Below, piece by piece: positions 24,301 through 30,406 of a DNA stretch of 30,406 nucleotides. A program made the translations under genes and the position numbers. The notes below the pieces were generated by a model. The model was given only the letters and a program-made list of their open reading frames with translations, did no database searches and was not told the DNA's origin. How positions within the stretch are numbered: the stretch's first letter is position 1; each line of letters opens with the position of its first letter. The stretch comes from JAQUBU01 sp036677685 (lineage in GTDB: Bacteria > Bacillota > Syntrophomonadia > Syntrophomonadales > Syntrophomonadaceae): NCBI GenBank assembly GCA_036677685.1, contig JAVBWA010000023.1, forward strand, positions 1 through 30,406. The letters run 5' to 3'.

Positions 24301-24545
24301 ATATTCGAAGGACAAAACCCCTGGCTTTGGTAGGTATGATTATCGACTACCAGCCTGGCTTCACAAAATTCCGGATATTGCCATCCCGAAGGGATTACGT
24401 GAACAACCGCTTCAAATATCTCAGGCAGAGCCAGACGCTGGTTATTCAAGAACTCATCCACTTGATACAGGCAGTTAAGTTCCTTGGCTCTTTCCTTAAG
24501 AAAATGTATGGCATTTTCGCTGGGGAAATCATCATAATCATACAT
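21327..24545 (-). CDS. PEP/pyruvate-binding (PPDK N-type) protein fused to a nucleotidyltransferase
   Basis: A 1072-residue multidomain protein. Residues about 1-150 look like a GAF-type sensor. The middle (about 345-700) is the ATP-grasp-like N-terminal domain of PEP synthase/PPDK: GKIGGKSTGL, PLIVRSSSLLEDQLGAAFSG, and ending LLQCRP. A conserved FILMGPGRWGSRGD...GTHFFQDL block follows, and a C-terminal MNT-type nucleotidyltransferase has GS at 978-979, GSDIDLL (Asp990, Asp992) and a third acid in LLDVHII (Asp1035). The phosphohistidine and PEP-binding barrel domains of PEP synthase are missing, so it cannot be a complete PEP synthase. Reaction unknown; a phosphoryl or nucleotidyl transfer controlled by the GAF part is plausible. 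AAGGTGAT precedes the ATG. First gene of the cluster with the PG-binding-like protein and sigma-54 activator. Confidence 0.88.
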   Translation of the reverse strand: MYDYDDFPSENAIHFLKERAKELNCLYQVDEFLNNQRLALPEIFEAVVHVIPSGWQYPEFCEARLVVDNHTYQSQGFCPSNISEISIIRVDDETVGKLEVVYTSKVAKSEEGYFLDKERKLIRTLADRIGQTIFQRRLKQVLQEWNRPRLDISERSGFEREWMVILDLLRRTDPDLLLHVSRKMINHLYSLGIKEAEALMHDLSPGWRASFPRGEVNYPMAKLPLGNVNHISERTFHIAAQKLSDSEISLRLNKWIQEQKAHFLIKTVDRIDTSLGEIIEAIMRYRNTAGDTSMLYSATERWLEVALIRRFLSDNLDFIKVARQYLGIGQFYDLVKRLIFPAKSHGKIGGKSTGLFLAQQILRRESEEHPLLEGVKIPKTWCITTDALTEFLHYNKLEGLNEQKYKDLSEIRMDYPNIIQILKNSKFPPGIVQSLAMALDDFGDVPLIVRSSSLLEDQLGAAFSGKYKSLFLANQGNKKTRLEALMDAIVEVYASVYSPDSIKYRAERGLLDFNEEMGIMIQQVVGKRVGPYFFPLYAGVAVNNNEFRWSPRIKREDGLIRLVMGLGTRAVDRLSDDFPVLISPGQPGLRVNIVPEEIKHYSPKKIDLIDLENNSFASLEISPLIKEYGPDISHLTDLVSAFKENYVQRLNAFQIDYERDDLLVTFDGLISDTVFNKKLKLILKVLQDKLGTPVDIEFASDGQDFYLLQCRPQGYGANSVPAPIPKDIPGKDIVFSAQRYISNAHIANISHLVYVDPEGYNNLQDLEELLQVGKAVGVLNILLPRQRFILMGPGRWGSRGDIKMGVQVSYSDISNTAALIEIARQKSNYIPELSFGTHFFQDLVEANIRYLPLYPDNKGVIFNELFLKRSKNLLAQLLPQYAELENVLRVIDVPEASGGNFLHLSMNADLQEALGYLGSFTANTAAEKPEDSLPQNNLRINQDRYDDRFWRWRMYMAERIAGRLDGERFGVKGIYVIGSTNNATAGPGSDIDLLVHFEGSTEQLSELEQWLSGWSHALAEMNYLKTGYAADELLDVHIITDNDIARKTSFAIKIGAVTDPAQSLPMKDNNKC

Positions 24546-24576
24546 ACTTTATCACCTTAAAAAGCATTATATACTA

Positions 24577-24650
24577 GTTTAAGTATCGGAAGAAACCGCG
24601 GAGCGGATTTAACACACTGCTGCAACGAGGTGGAGGACACCTCGTTATAT
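24577..24650 (-). repeat. Interspersed modular repeat, copy E (minimal form)
   Basis: Reverse orientation, 74 bp. Minus-strand order: TATAACGAGGTG, TCCTC, CACCTCGTTGCAGCAGTGTG, then a hairpin AAATCCGCTCCGCGGTTT and CTTCCGATACTTAAAC. The middle block is deleted, so AACGAGGTG pairs with CACCTCGTT across a 5-nt loop. Its TATAA end overlaps the gdh stop codon (TAA at 24645-24647). The hairpin may end gdh transcription, although no T-tract follows. Confidence 0.85.
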
Positions 24651-25931
24651 CCAACCCCGCATCTTTACGGCCTGAGCTACCCGGTTAATAGAAATTACAT
24701 ATGCGGCATCCCGCATGTAGAGATTATGTTTTTGAGCTGTATCATAAACCGCCTGGAAGGCTGCCGTCATTTTGGCGTCCAGTTTCTCCAGAACCTCATC
24801 TTTTTCCCAGAAGTAGTTGGCATTGCACTGTACCTGTTCAAAATAGCTGCAGGTTACTCCGCCGGCATTGGCCAGGTAATCGGGAATCATAAAAATACCC
24901 CGCTCTTTGAGCGCCTCATCAGCATCCGGTGTGGTGGGTCCATTGGCACCTTCTACAATTATTTTGACCTGTGGGCTTATTTTATTGACATTATGTATGG
25001 TAATCTGGTTTTCCATGGCTGAAGGCAGGAGAATATCAACATCCTGTACCAGCCAGGCATCGCCATCCAGAATCTCATAGCCCAGATCGCGAGCCTTATC
25101 TTTATTTATACTGCCATACATATCCGTAATAGCCATCAGTTTACCAATATCCAAACCATTTTCACTGCGGACTGTAAAGGACTTTTTATCAATATTGTCC
25201 CAGCAGGAAATGGCGATGGCTTTGCCGCCAAGTTTGGTGTATAGCTCACCGGCATACTGGGATACATTGCCAAAGCCCTGGAAGCTGGCGGTAGTGTTTT
25301 CGACGGGAATGTTTTTGGCTTTCAAAGCTTCCCTCAGGGTATAAACAACTCCATAACCGGTAGCTTCGGTTCTGCCCAGAGAGCCGCCCATGCCTACCGG
25401 TTTGCCGGTAATAAAGCCAGGAAATCTGCCGCCATGGATGGCTTCAAATTCATCCAGCATCCATAACATATGCTTGCCATTGGTCATAACATCGGGTGCG
25501 GGAACATCACAATCAGGTCCTACATTGCGAGCCACCTGTCTGACCCATCCCCGGCAAAGTCTCTCCTGTTCACGTTCGGTCATATTGCGGGGGTCGCAAA
25601 TGACTCCACCTTTGCCGCCGCCCAGGGGAATGTCCACAACGGCACACTTCCAGGTCATCCACATGGATAAAGCTCTGACCGTATCCGCAGTCTCCTGGGG
25701 ATGAAAACGAATTCCGCCTTTGGCAGGCCCGCGGGCATCATTATGCTGAATGCGGAAGCCCTGGTATACCTGGGTGCTTCCATCATCCATCTGCACCGGG
25801 ATCAGGAAGTGATATTCCCGCATTGGTTGGCGAAGCAGTTTACAGGTCGCTTCATCCAGACCAATAATTCCGGCAACCTTGTCGAACTGGGCCTGGGCGT
25901 TGGTAAAGGGATTGTACGACGATTCACTCAT
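24645..25931 (-). CDS. gdhA: Glutamate dehydrogenase (Glu/Leu/Phe/Val family)
   Basis: Reversibly aminates 2-oxoglutarate to glutamate with NAD(P)H. At 428 residues it has the hexameric small-GDH length. The N-terminal domain has GPAKGGIRFHP (Lys71) and WKCAVVDIPLGGGKGGV (Lys95 and catalytic Lys107), then APDVMTNGKHMLWML. The Rossmann domain begins ASFQGFGNVSQYAG, followed by VEGANGPTTPDAD and an ANAGGVTCSYFEQVQ segment. The GDH-type Lys and Thr/Ser positions favour glutamate over branched amino acids, but this is not certain. GAGGAGG lies 9 nt before the ATG. The stop codon lies inside the edge of repeat copy E. A palindrome at 26021-26035, 90 bp upstream, is shared with ddh. Confidence 0.93.
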   Translation of the reverse strand: MSESSYNPFTNAQAQFDKVAGIIGLDEATCKLLRQPMREYHFLIPVQMDDGSTQVYQGFRIQHNDARGPAKGGIRFHPQETADTVRALSMWMTWKCAVVDIPLGGGKGGVICDPRNMTEREQERLCRGWVRQVARNVGPDCDVPAPDVMTNGKHMLWMLDEFEAIHGGRFPGFITGKPVGMGGSLGRTEATGYGVVYTLREALKAKNIPVENTTASFQGFGNVSQYAGELYTKLGGKAIAISCWDNIDKKSFTVRSENGLDIGKLMAITDMYGSINKDKARDLGYEILDGDAWLVQDVDILLPSAMENQITIHNVNKISPQVKIIVEGANGPTTPDADEALKERGIFMIPDYLANAGGVTCSYFEQVQCNANYFWEKDEVLEKLDAKMTAAFQAVYDTAQKHNLYMRDAAYVISINRVAQAVKMRGWI

Positions 25932-26020
25932 TTTCTTGCATCCTCCTCTAAATATTGCTTAAAAATCAACGTTATGCCAATTATATAACTTGCAAACTAT
26001 CGTGTATTAAATTTGTACCA

Positions 26021-26035
26021 AGTATACAGTATACT
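26021..26035. promoter_or_regulatory. Operator-like palindrome upstream of gdhA
   Basis: AGTATAC-A-GTATACT, perfect 7-bp arms around one base, 90 bp upstream of the gdhA start. A near-identical site lies 100 bp upstream of ddh. GTATAC cores are typical of GntR-family operators (family knowledge). Further GTATAC/ATAC pieces lie at 26040-26072. Confidence 0.55.
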
Positions 26036-26085
26036 TATATACCGGATACTATATTCCTGCATTCTCGTATACTAAAAATTAAGAT

Positions 26086-26120
26086 CAAAAATCCATAGCA
26101 GGCCGCCAAGGCCTGCTATG
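26086..26120 (-). terminator. Intrinsic terminator of ddh
   Basis: CATAGCAGGCC and GGCCTGCTATG form a perfect 11-bp stem with a 5-nt loop, followed on the minus strand by a T-rich run (GGATTTTTG). It lies 20 bp after the ddh stop, so gdhA has its own promoter. Confidence 0.88.
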
Positions 26121-26139
26121 AAGATTATATACAGACTTA

Positions 26140-27129
26140 TTAAAGAAGGTTTTTGATTAGCTCAAGGTTGCTTTGAGCTGACAGATAGGCAAGGGGAACA
26201 TCAAAGACAGTTTTAGCGCCAAGGTTGCCAGCCTTATTCATGCGATAGGCTGCCCTGGCGTAGGCTATAAGTACATTGGCGGTGAATTCGGGATTGCTGT
26301 CAAGCTTGAGTGAAAATTCGATTATGTGTTTGTTTGCAAGATTTTCTCCGGTAGCTCCGGTACGGAATACAAAACCGCCATGGGGCATCTGCGAATGATT
26401 CTGTTTTAATTCGGCTTCACTTATAAAATGAACAACTGTGTCATAATCGATAAAATAGTTCGGCATATTCTTAATGTCATTGCTAATTTGCTCCAGGTCG
26501 GCTCCCGGTTCAGGCACTATAAAACATTCCCGCAGGTGTTTTTGGCGGGTTGATAATTGAGGGTTGGTGCCTTTTCTAACTTCAGCAACCGCTGACTCAA
26601 TAGGGATGGTATATTGAATGCCGTTTTTAACTCCCTGAACCCGGCGAATAGCGTCAGAGTGACCCTGGCTGACTCCTTTGCCCCAGAAAGTATAATCTTT
26701 TCCTTCAGGCATAATAGCACCGGAAAGCATTCTTAACATTGAAAAAAGTCCGGGGTCCCAACCTACCGAAATTATACTGGTTTTTCCCGCAGCTTTGGCG
26801 GATTCATCGACCCGTCCATAGTATTCGGGTATCCGGGCATGGGTATCATAGCTGTCAACGGTATTAAACATAGCGGCAAACTGGGGGCCTTGCTCCGGCA
26901 AATCAGTTGCCGAACCTCCGCAGAGAATCATAACATCGATTTTATCCCGGTATTTTTCAACATCCGTAATGGGCTTAGCCTCTGCCTTAGGTGTAAGCAG
27001 TTGAATGGATTCGGGAGGCCGGCGGGTAAAAACCGCCACTAACTCGGTATCAGGATTCTGTTTAATTGCATTTTCCACACCTTTACCTATATTGCCGTGA
27101 CCAACGATTCCAATTTTTATTTTGTTCAT
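26140..27129 (-). CDS. ddh: meso-Diaminopimelate D-dehydrogenase
   Basis: NADPH-dependent one-step amination of tetrahydrodipicolinate to meso-diaminopimelate, a short-cut in lysine and peptidoglycan precursor synthesis. From ATG 27129 it has 329 residues, normal for the family. Rossmann start IKIGIVGHGNIGKGV, then VFTRRPPESI, LCGGSATDLPEQGPQ, NTVDSYDTHARIPEYY, SVGWDPGLFSMLRML, and a substrate-loop region FWGKGVSQGHSDAIRRVQGV are all diagnostic. Upstream in-frame ATGs exist, but AAAGGAG is 12-13 nt before ATG 27129 and overlaps the others. Single gene with its own terminator; it shares a GTATACAGTAT site with gdhA. Confidence 0.95.
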   Translation of the reverse strand: MNKIKIGIVGHGNIGKGVENAIKQNPDTELVAVFTRRPPESIQLLTPKAEAKPITDVEKYRDKIDVMILCGGSATDLPEQGPQFAAMFNTVDSYDTHARIPEYYGRVDESAKAAGKTSIISVGWDPGLFSMLRMLSGAIMPEGKDYTFWGKGVSQGHSDAIRRVQGVKNGIQYTIPIESAVAEVRKGTNPQLSTRQKHLRECFIVPEPGADLEQISNDIKNMPNYFIDYDTVVHFISEAELKQNHSQMPHGGFVFRTGATGENLANKHIIEFSLKLDSNPEFTANVLIAYARAAYRMNKAGNLGAKTVFDVPLAYLSAQSNLELIKNLL

Positions 27130-27228
27130 ATTTCGACTCATTCTCCTTTGCATGATGAAAATTCGTGAACCTATCTACAATTAAACAACTCGCAAGCAAT
27201 ATCCTGCATACATTAAAAGCAAACAAAA

Positions 27229-27242
27229 TGTATACAGTATGC
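27229..27242. promoter_or_regulatory. Operator-like palindrome upstream of ddh
   Basis: TGTATACAGTATGC matches the gdhA upstream palindrome (GTATACAGTATAC) at 12 of 13 core positions and lies 100 bp upstream of the ddh start, about the same distance as in gdhA. It is also about 105 bp upstream of the divergent SLH gene and could act on either. Confidence 0.5.
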
Positions 27243-27346
27243 AAAATAAGCAAAGATCTTTTTAATCAATTCAGAAGAATATTAATTTCTCCCCCAGTTT
27301 TTTCTATCCACATGCGCATATTTAGAAAAAGAAAAGGAGGAGTTTT

Positions 27347-28378
27347 ATGAAAAAACGAATAGCAATCGCAGTTTTGGCTTTGTTTATGGTAAGTTTATGG
27401 AGCACCATGGCTCTTGGCAAAAATGATTTAGACAAAGTCAACAATGGCAAAGGGAAGGTAGTCCAGGCTGATAAGGAACTCACAAAGGTCGTTAAGGAAC
27501 TTACAAAGGCTCAAAAGCAATTCTCCAAGGCTAAGGCGAAAGGCTACACTGTTAGGGTCAGAAACGCAGTAAATGAATTTAACGATGTTAAGTATGATTG
27601 GGCCCGGGAAGAAGTTGCGGCGGCAACGGTAAAGGGATTTGTATATGGTTATGAGGACTTTACCTTCAGACCCAACGCTCCGGTAACCAATATGGAAACG
27701 ATTGTATTGATTCTCCGGGCTCAAGGATTGGAGGACGAAGCCCAAAATTACAAGCTGACTGCTGAGCAAGCGGCTTTATTGAAAAAAATACCTGATTGGG
27801 GAAAAAACTACGTTGCAGTAGCTTTAGAAAACGGGATATTAAAAGAGCAGGAACTACAGACCTTTAACCCCCAGCAGGGTGCGAAACGGTACGAGGTATG
27901 CATGTATATGGCCCGGGTCCTGGAGGAAGAGACGGTGACAGATAATCAAACGCAAAATATTTTCACCGATGAAAACCAAATTCCTCAGGTTAACAGAAAA
28001 GATGCCCGGCTTTTATGGAGGAATGAGATTATTAAGGGATACCCGGATGGTTCTTTTAATCCGATGCGGGTTGTAAAGAGAAATGAAATCTGTGTTATGT
28101 TGAACAAGCTGGATGAAAATTGTCTGCAAGCTTCAGCCTCCTCAACGGTGACCGGTACCATTAAAGAAATAAAGGCCATCGAGGGTGGGTATGCAATTAC
28201 GGTTCAAAATGAAAAAGGCGAAACAACGGTGGTAAATACCAATGCCCAGACCAAGCTGTTTTATGAAGGAAAACTAGTCACAAGTATTGACCTGAGCAAA
28301 GCCACAAATGTTAAGATTCTGCTGGGTCAAAATAATGAAGCAGTGTTGGTAAGAATTACGGATGCTTCTCAATCCTAA
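27347..28378 (+). CDS. S-layer homology (SLH) domain protein, secreted
   Basis: 343 residues with a clear Sec signal peptide (MKKRIAIAVLALFMVSLWS, cut near TMALG). Three SLH repeats follow: FNDVKYDWAREEVAAATVKG (about 80-130), IPDWGKNYVAVALENGIL (about 148-190), and FTDENQIPQVNRKDARLLW with IKGYPDGSFNP (about 205-255). These bind pyruvylated cell-wall polymers and anchor the protein to the wall. The last 90 residues (TVTGTIKEIKAIEGGYAI onward) form a small beta-rich domain of unknown role. A basic, Lys-rich stretch (about 25-75) lies between signal and repeats. AAAGGAGGAG is 6 nt before the ATG. A strong terminator follows, so it is monocistronic. Confidence 0.93.
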   Translation: MKKRIAIAVLALFMVSLWSTMALGKNDLDKVNNGKGKVVQADKELTKVVKELTKAQKQFSKAKAKGYTVRVRNAVNEFNDVKYDWAREEVAAATVKGFVYGYEDFTFRPNAPVTNMETIVLILRAQGLEDEAQNYKLTAEQAALLKKIPDWGKNYVAVALENGILKEQELQTFNPQQGAKRYEVCMYMARVLEEETVTDNQTQNIFTDENQIPQVNRKDARLLWRNEIIKGYPDGSFNPMRVVKRNEICVMLNKLDENCLQASASSTVTGTIKEIKAIEGGYAITVQNEKGETTVVNTNAQTKLFYEGKLVTSIDLSKATNVKILLGQNNEAVLVRITDASQS

Positions 28379-28414
28379 ACGGCAGCTTGCGAAAGATAGA
28401 GTGAGATGATATAA

Positions 28415-28470
28415 GCAAGGGGTAAATTTACATAAACAATGATCAAAAATTTATCCCTTGCAAAATTTTT
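28415..28470 (+). terminator. Intrinsic terminator after the SLH gene
   Basis: GCAAGGGGTAAATTT (28415-28429) pairs with AAATTTATCCCTTGC (28447-28461), 15 bp with one G-T pair, followed by AAAATTTTT. Separates the SLH gene from sigI. Confidence 0.88.
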
Positions 28471-28640
28471 GCAGTACTATAATGAAGCTACAGTCCCGAA
28501 GAGTTATTGAAACGAAATTATTTGCATAGAAAAAGCCGCAGGGATGCGTTCATAGCGTCCTCTTTTAGTCAATCTTGTAGACCGCCTATCTTCATATGCT
28601 AGAATTAATATATGAACCTAGCCATGATGGAGGCCATAAG

Positions 28641-29375
28641 ATGAATTCACCCGCTAACAGCGAATTGGACAGCTTGATAATAAAGGCCTGGCAGGATTAT
28701 CAGCAGGGGGACAGATTAGCTCTGGACGAAATATATACAGAGTTGATGCCTTTTTGTCTGCGGGTCAGTTCCAAAACTTGCAGCCGTTATATCAGCGAAC
28801 AGGATGAAGAAGCCGGGATTGCCCGGATGGCTTTGATAGAAGCGACAGAGAAATATGATCCGGCTCAAGGTCGATTTGTATTCTTTTTAGGGCAGGTTAT
28901 CCGGAACCGGATAATCGATTATAAACGGAAAGAGAAAAACAGGAAAATGCTGCCGTTTTCTTTTCTTATAAGGGAGGGGAGCAGTATGGTGGAAGCTGTT
29001 GATAATAGTTTTTTTGAAGGAATTATTGATGATTTGGCCCGGAAACAGGAAATAGAAGCCCTGCAAAAAATGCTGCAGGATTATAATATAGGATTTAAAG
29101 ATTTGCTTGGAGTTTCGCCGCGTCAGATAAAAACCCGGGAAAGTGCTCAGAAAATAGCCCGATTGATCGCCGGTAACGAACAGTTAAACAGCTATATGCT
29201 GGAAAAGAAAATGCTTCCGGTTAAAGAACTGGAGGAAAAATGGCAGGTAAATCGCAAAATAACAGAACGTTACCGAAAATTTATTATAGCCACTACGTTA
29301 ATATACTTACATGAGTTTCCATATTTACAAAGCTATGTTTTACCGGCGACGGGAGGGGCTAAAAATGTTGACTAG
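28641..29375 (+). CDS. sigI: RNA polymerase sigma factor SigI
   Basis: 244 residues from ATG 28641, which follows GGAGG at 7 nt; the first in-frame ATG (28596) lacks a ribosome site. Region-2-like helices (SKTCSRYISEQDEEAGIARMALIEATEKYDP and the IDYKRKE recognition segment) and the SigI-type C-terminal domain (LPVKELEEKWQVNRKITERYRK, then HEFPYLQSYV) identify it. SigI responds to heat or envelope cues in Bacillus and to polysaccharides in cellulolytic clostridia. Its last 11 nt overlap rsgI, indicating translational coupling with its membrane anti-sigma factor. The upstream gap has a terminator but no promoter I can call. Confidence 0.92.
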   Translation: MNSPANSELDSLIIKAWQDYQQGDRLALDEIYTELMPFCLRVSSKTCSRYISEQDEEAGIARMALIEATEKYDPAQGRFVFFLGQVIRNRIIDYKRKEKNRKMLPFSFLIREGSSMVEAVDNSFFEGIIDDLARKQEIEALQKMLQDYNIGFKDLLGVSPRQIKTRESAQKIARLIAGNEQLNSYMLEKKMLPVKELEEKWQVNRKITERYRKFIIATTLIYLHEFPYLQSYVLPATGGAKNVD

Positions 29376-30258
29376 AAAAGCAGTGGTAGTTGAAACGGGA
29401 AAGGGCTGGGCCATAGTCCTCCTCCCCGGTGGAGAATATAAAAGAATTAAAACTAACCAGTACCTTGAAGTCGGAGAATTATACCGGTATAGAAACTATG
29501 CCGGGGGTAAATACCTGGCTGCCGCTGTAATATTCTTGACCATCTTATTTGGAAGTATTGACTACTACACAGTTCAGGCCTATGCAGAGATTTCATCATT
29601 GGAACTGGGGATCAACCGTTGGGGCAGAGTGATTTCAGTACAGGCCAGGGATGCTCAGGGGCAGCGTATTATGAGCAAAGTAAAGATAAAGAATGAGCCG
29701 CTGGAAAATGCGGTACAGAAAATAACCCGGATTGAAGAGAAAGAAAAACCGGACAGCCAAGTCCCGGTTGACAAACCATCGGTGAAAGTTCATGCCAAAG
29801 GTGGAACCAAACCGGAACTGGAAGGAAAAATACTGGAAAAGATAAACCAGGGGCAAGAGAAAGCAACTCATGCAAAAAATAAGAATGAAAAGAAGCAAGA
29901 ATTAAAAACTGAATCGGAACTTCAAAATTCCGATATTAATAACTCTAATAAGCAGACTAAACAAGAAAGCCCCGAAAATCCAGAGCCTGTGGGGAACAAT
30001 AGTGAGGTCAATCTTAAACCCAATGATTCAGGTGAGGAGAAGCAAGCTGGCAAGGCAAAACTTGACGATGAGGAGCTGCCGGTTAATAAAAATAAACCGG
30101 CAACTCCAACCCTCGAAGTTCTGAAACCGAATAAGACCGAGGAAAATAAAAAGAACACGGATGACAACAAGCAAGGTAATAACCAGGAGAAGGACACCAA
30201 CCAGGGTAATAACAACCAGGGTAATAACCAGAAGAATGACAACAATCGTAAAAAATAA
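29365..30258 (+). CDS. rsgI: Anti-sigma-I factor RsgI with long low-complexity tail
   Basis: 297 residues from ATG 29365, eight nt after GGGAGGGG. Three parts. The cytoplasmic RsgI_N domain (MLTRKAVVVETGKGWAIVLL to about residue 45) binds SigI. One membrane helix follows (about 50-70, YLAAAVIFLTILFGSIDYY). The outer RsgI domain is recognised by SSLELGINRWGRVISVQARD. From about residue 115 to the end it is disordered: Lys, Glu, Pro and then Asn/Gln/Gly-rich, with a 15-bp tandem repeat near 30200 encoding NQGNN units. No carbohydrate-binding or enzymatic sensor domain, unlike cellulolytic clostridia. It holds SigI at the membrane until released by proteolysis (known for the family); the rhomboid at 5455 is a site-2-like protease candidate only in a loose sense. 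Confidence 0.9.
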   Translation: MLTRKAVVVETGKGWAIVLLPGGEYKRIKTNQYLEVGELYRYRNYAGGKYLAAAVIFLTILFGSIDYYTVQAYAEISSLELGINRWGRVISVQARDAQGQRIMSKVKIKNEPLENAVQKITRIEEKEKPDSQVPVDKPSVKVHAKGGTKPELEGKILEKINQGQEKATHAKNKNEKKQELKTESELQNSDINNSNKQTKQESPENPEPVGNNSEVNLKPNDSGEEKQAGKAKLDDEELPVNKNKPATPTLEVLKPNKTEENKKNTDDNKQGNNQEKDTNQGNNNQGNNQKNDNNRKK

Positions 30259-30290
30259 GGAGACAACTAATTTGTTAATCTCCTTGTTTG
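30257..30290 (+). terminator. Weak terminator-like hairpin after rsgI
   Basis: AAGGAGA (overlapping the rsgI stop) pairs with TCTCCTT (30279-30285) across an AT loop, followed by GTTTGGG. Stem of 7 bp with only a short T stretch, so the downstream gene could be partly co-transcribed. Confidence 0.45.
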
Positions 30291-30358
30291 GGAGAGTGTA
30301 AAAATATTTGTGTAAATCCTTCAGATGGTAAAATAACACCAGATGGAGGATTTTGTTT

Positions 30359-30406
30359 ATGGAAAAGAAGAAACGAGAGAGACGTAGGAACAGGTTGCCG
30401 GAAGGC
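30359..30406 (+). CDS. Start of an unidentified gene (cut by window end)
   Basis: ATG at 30359 follows GATGGAGGA (GGAGG about 9 nt upstream) and the frame stays open for all 16 visible codons, beginning MEKKKRERRRNRLPEG. The very basic start is not diagnostic; the protein cannot be identified from this piece. About 100 bp after rsgI. Confidence 0.6.
   Translation, partial: MEKKKRERRRNRLPEG

Noticed and set aside
21327..24545. Complete PEP synthase or pyruvate phosphate dikinase
   Set aside because: The phosphohistidine swivel and PEP-binding barrel are absent, and the C-terminus is a nucleotidyltransferase.
29922..30339. Long minus-strand hydrophobic frames opposite the rsgI tail
   Set aside because: They are the antisense of a Lys/Asn/Gln-rich tail, which automatically gives Leu/Phe/Val-rich frames; no ribosome sites.

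Overview
The window looks like a chromosomal segment of an anaerobic, spore-forming, Gram-positive (Clostridia-type) bacterium. The gene set (butyrate-type beta-oxidation enzymes, a sigma-54 activator, SigI/RsgI, an SLH protein, a spore SASP, TRAP/MtrB) suggests a fatty-acid-oxidising syntroph of the Syntrophomonadaceae, close to Syntrophomonas. That assignment is inferred from gene content and protein style, not from a database match.

Layout. 1-2692 (minus): thiolase followed by a DmdC-type acyl-CoA dehydrogenase that is cut by the left edge. 2693-3616: long AT-rich control region with a near-consensus sigma-54 promoter pointing at the thiolase, two matching palindromes behind it, and repeat copy A. 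3617-6120 (plus): membrane-anchored coiled-coil protein and a rhomboid protease. 6345-7538 (minus): orphan coiled-coil protein. 7846-9127 (plus): AhpD/CMD-like protein, HAD phosphatase, and an SspF-like SASP that appears to start at AUU. 9388-16669 (plus): YbaK-like deacylase, dnaE, mtrB (TRAP), pfkA, pyk. 16753-18500 (minus): hbd then crt, behind a second sigma-54 promoter and a probable enhancer palindrome. 19234-24545 (minus): PEP/pyruvate-binding plus nucleotidyltransferase fusion, a membrane-anchored PG-binding-like protein, and the sigma-54 enhancer-binding protein. 24645-27129 (minus): glutamate dehydrogenase and meso-DAP dehydrogenase, which share an upstream palindrome. 27347-30258 (plus): SLH protein, then sigI-rsgI; another gene starts at 30359.

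How it works together. Thiolase, acyl-CoA dehydrogenase, 3-hydroxyacyl-CoA dehydrogenase and crotonase are the enzymes of acyl-CoA to acetyl-CoA oxidation. Both operons carry good -24/-12 elements, so butyrate oxidation appears to be under sigma-54 control, one operon probably by the adjacent activator. pfkA and pyk are the two control points of glycolysis. The two ammonium-assimilating amino-acid dehydrogenases look co-regulated.

The least explained structure is a family of modular, strictly intergenic repeats, found at five loci (3391, 7648, 9218, 18629, 24577). They have inverted-repeat ends, an optional module of about 54 bp, compensatory stem changes between copies, a tandem copy inside the hbd leader, and one copy whose edge supplies the stop codon of gdh. 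No transposase is linked to them here.
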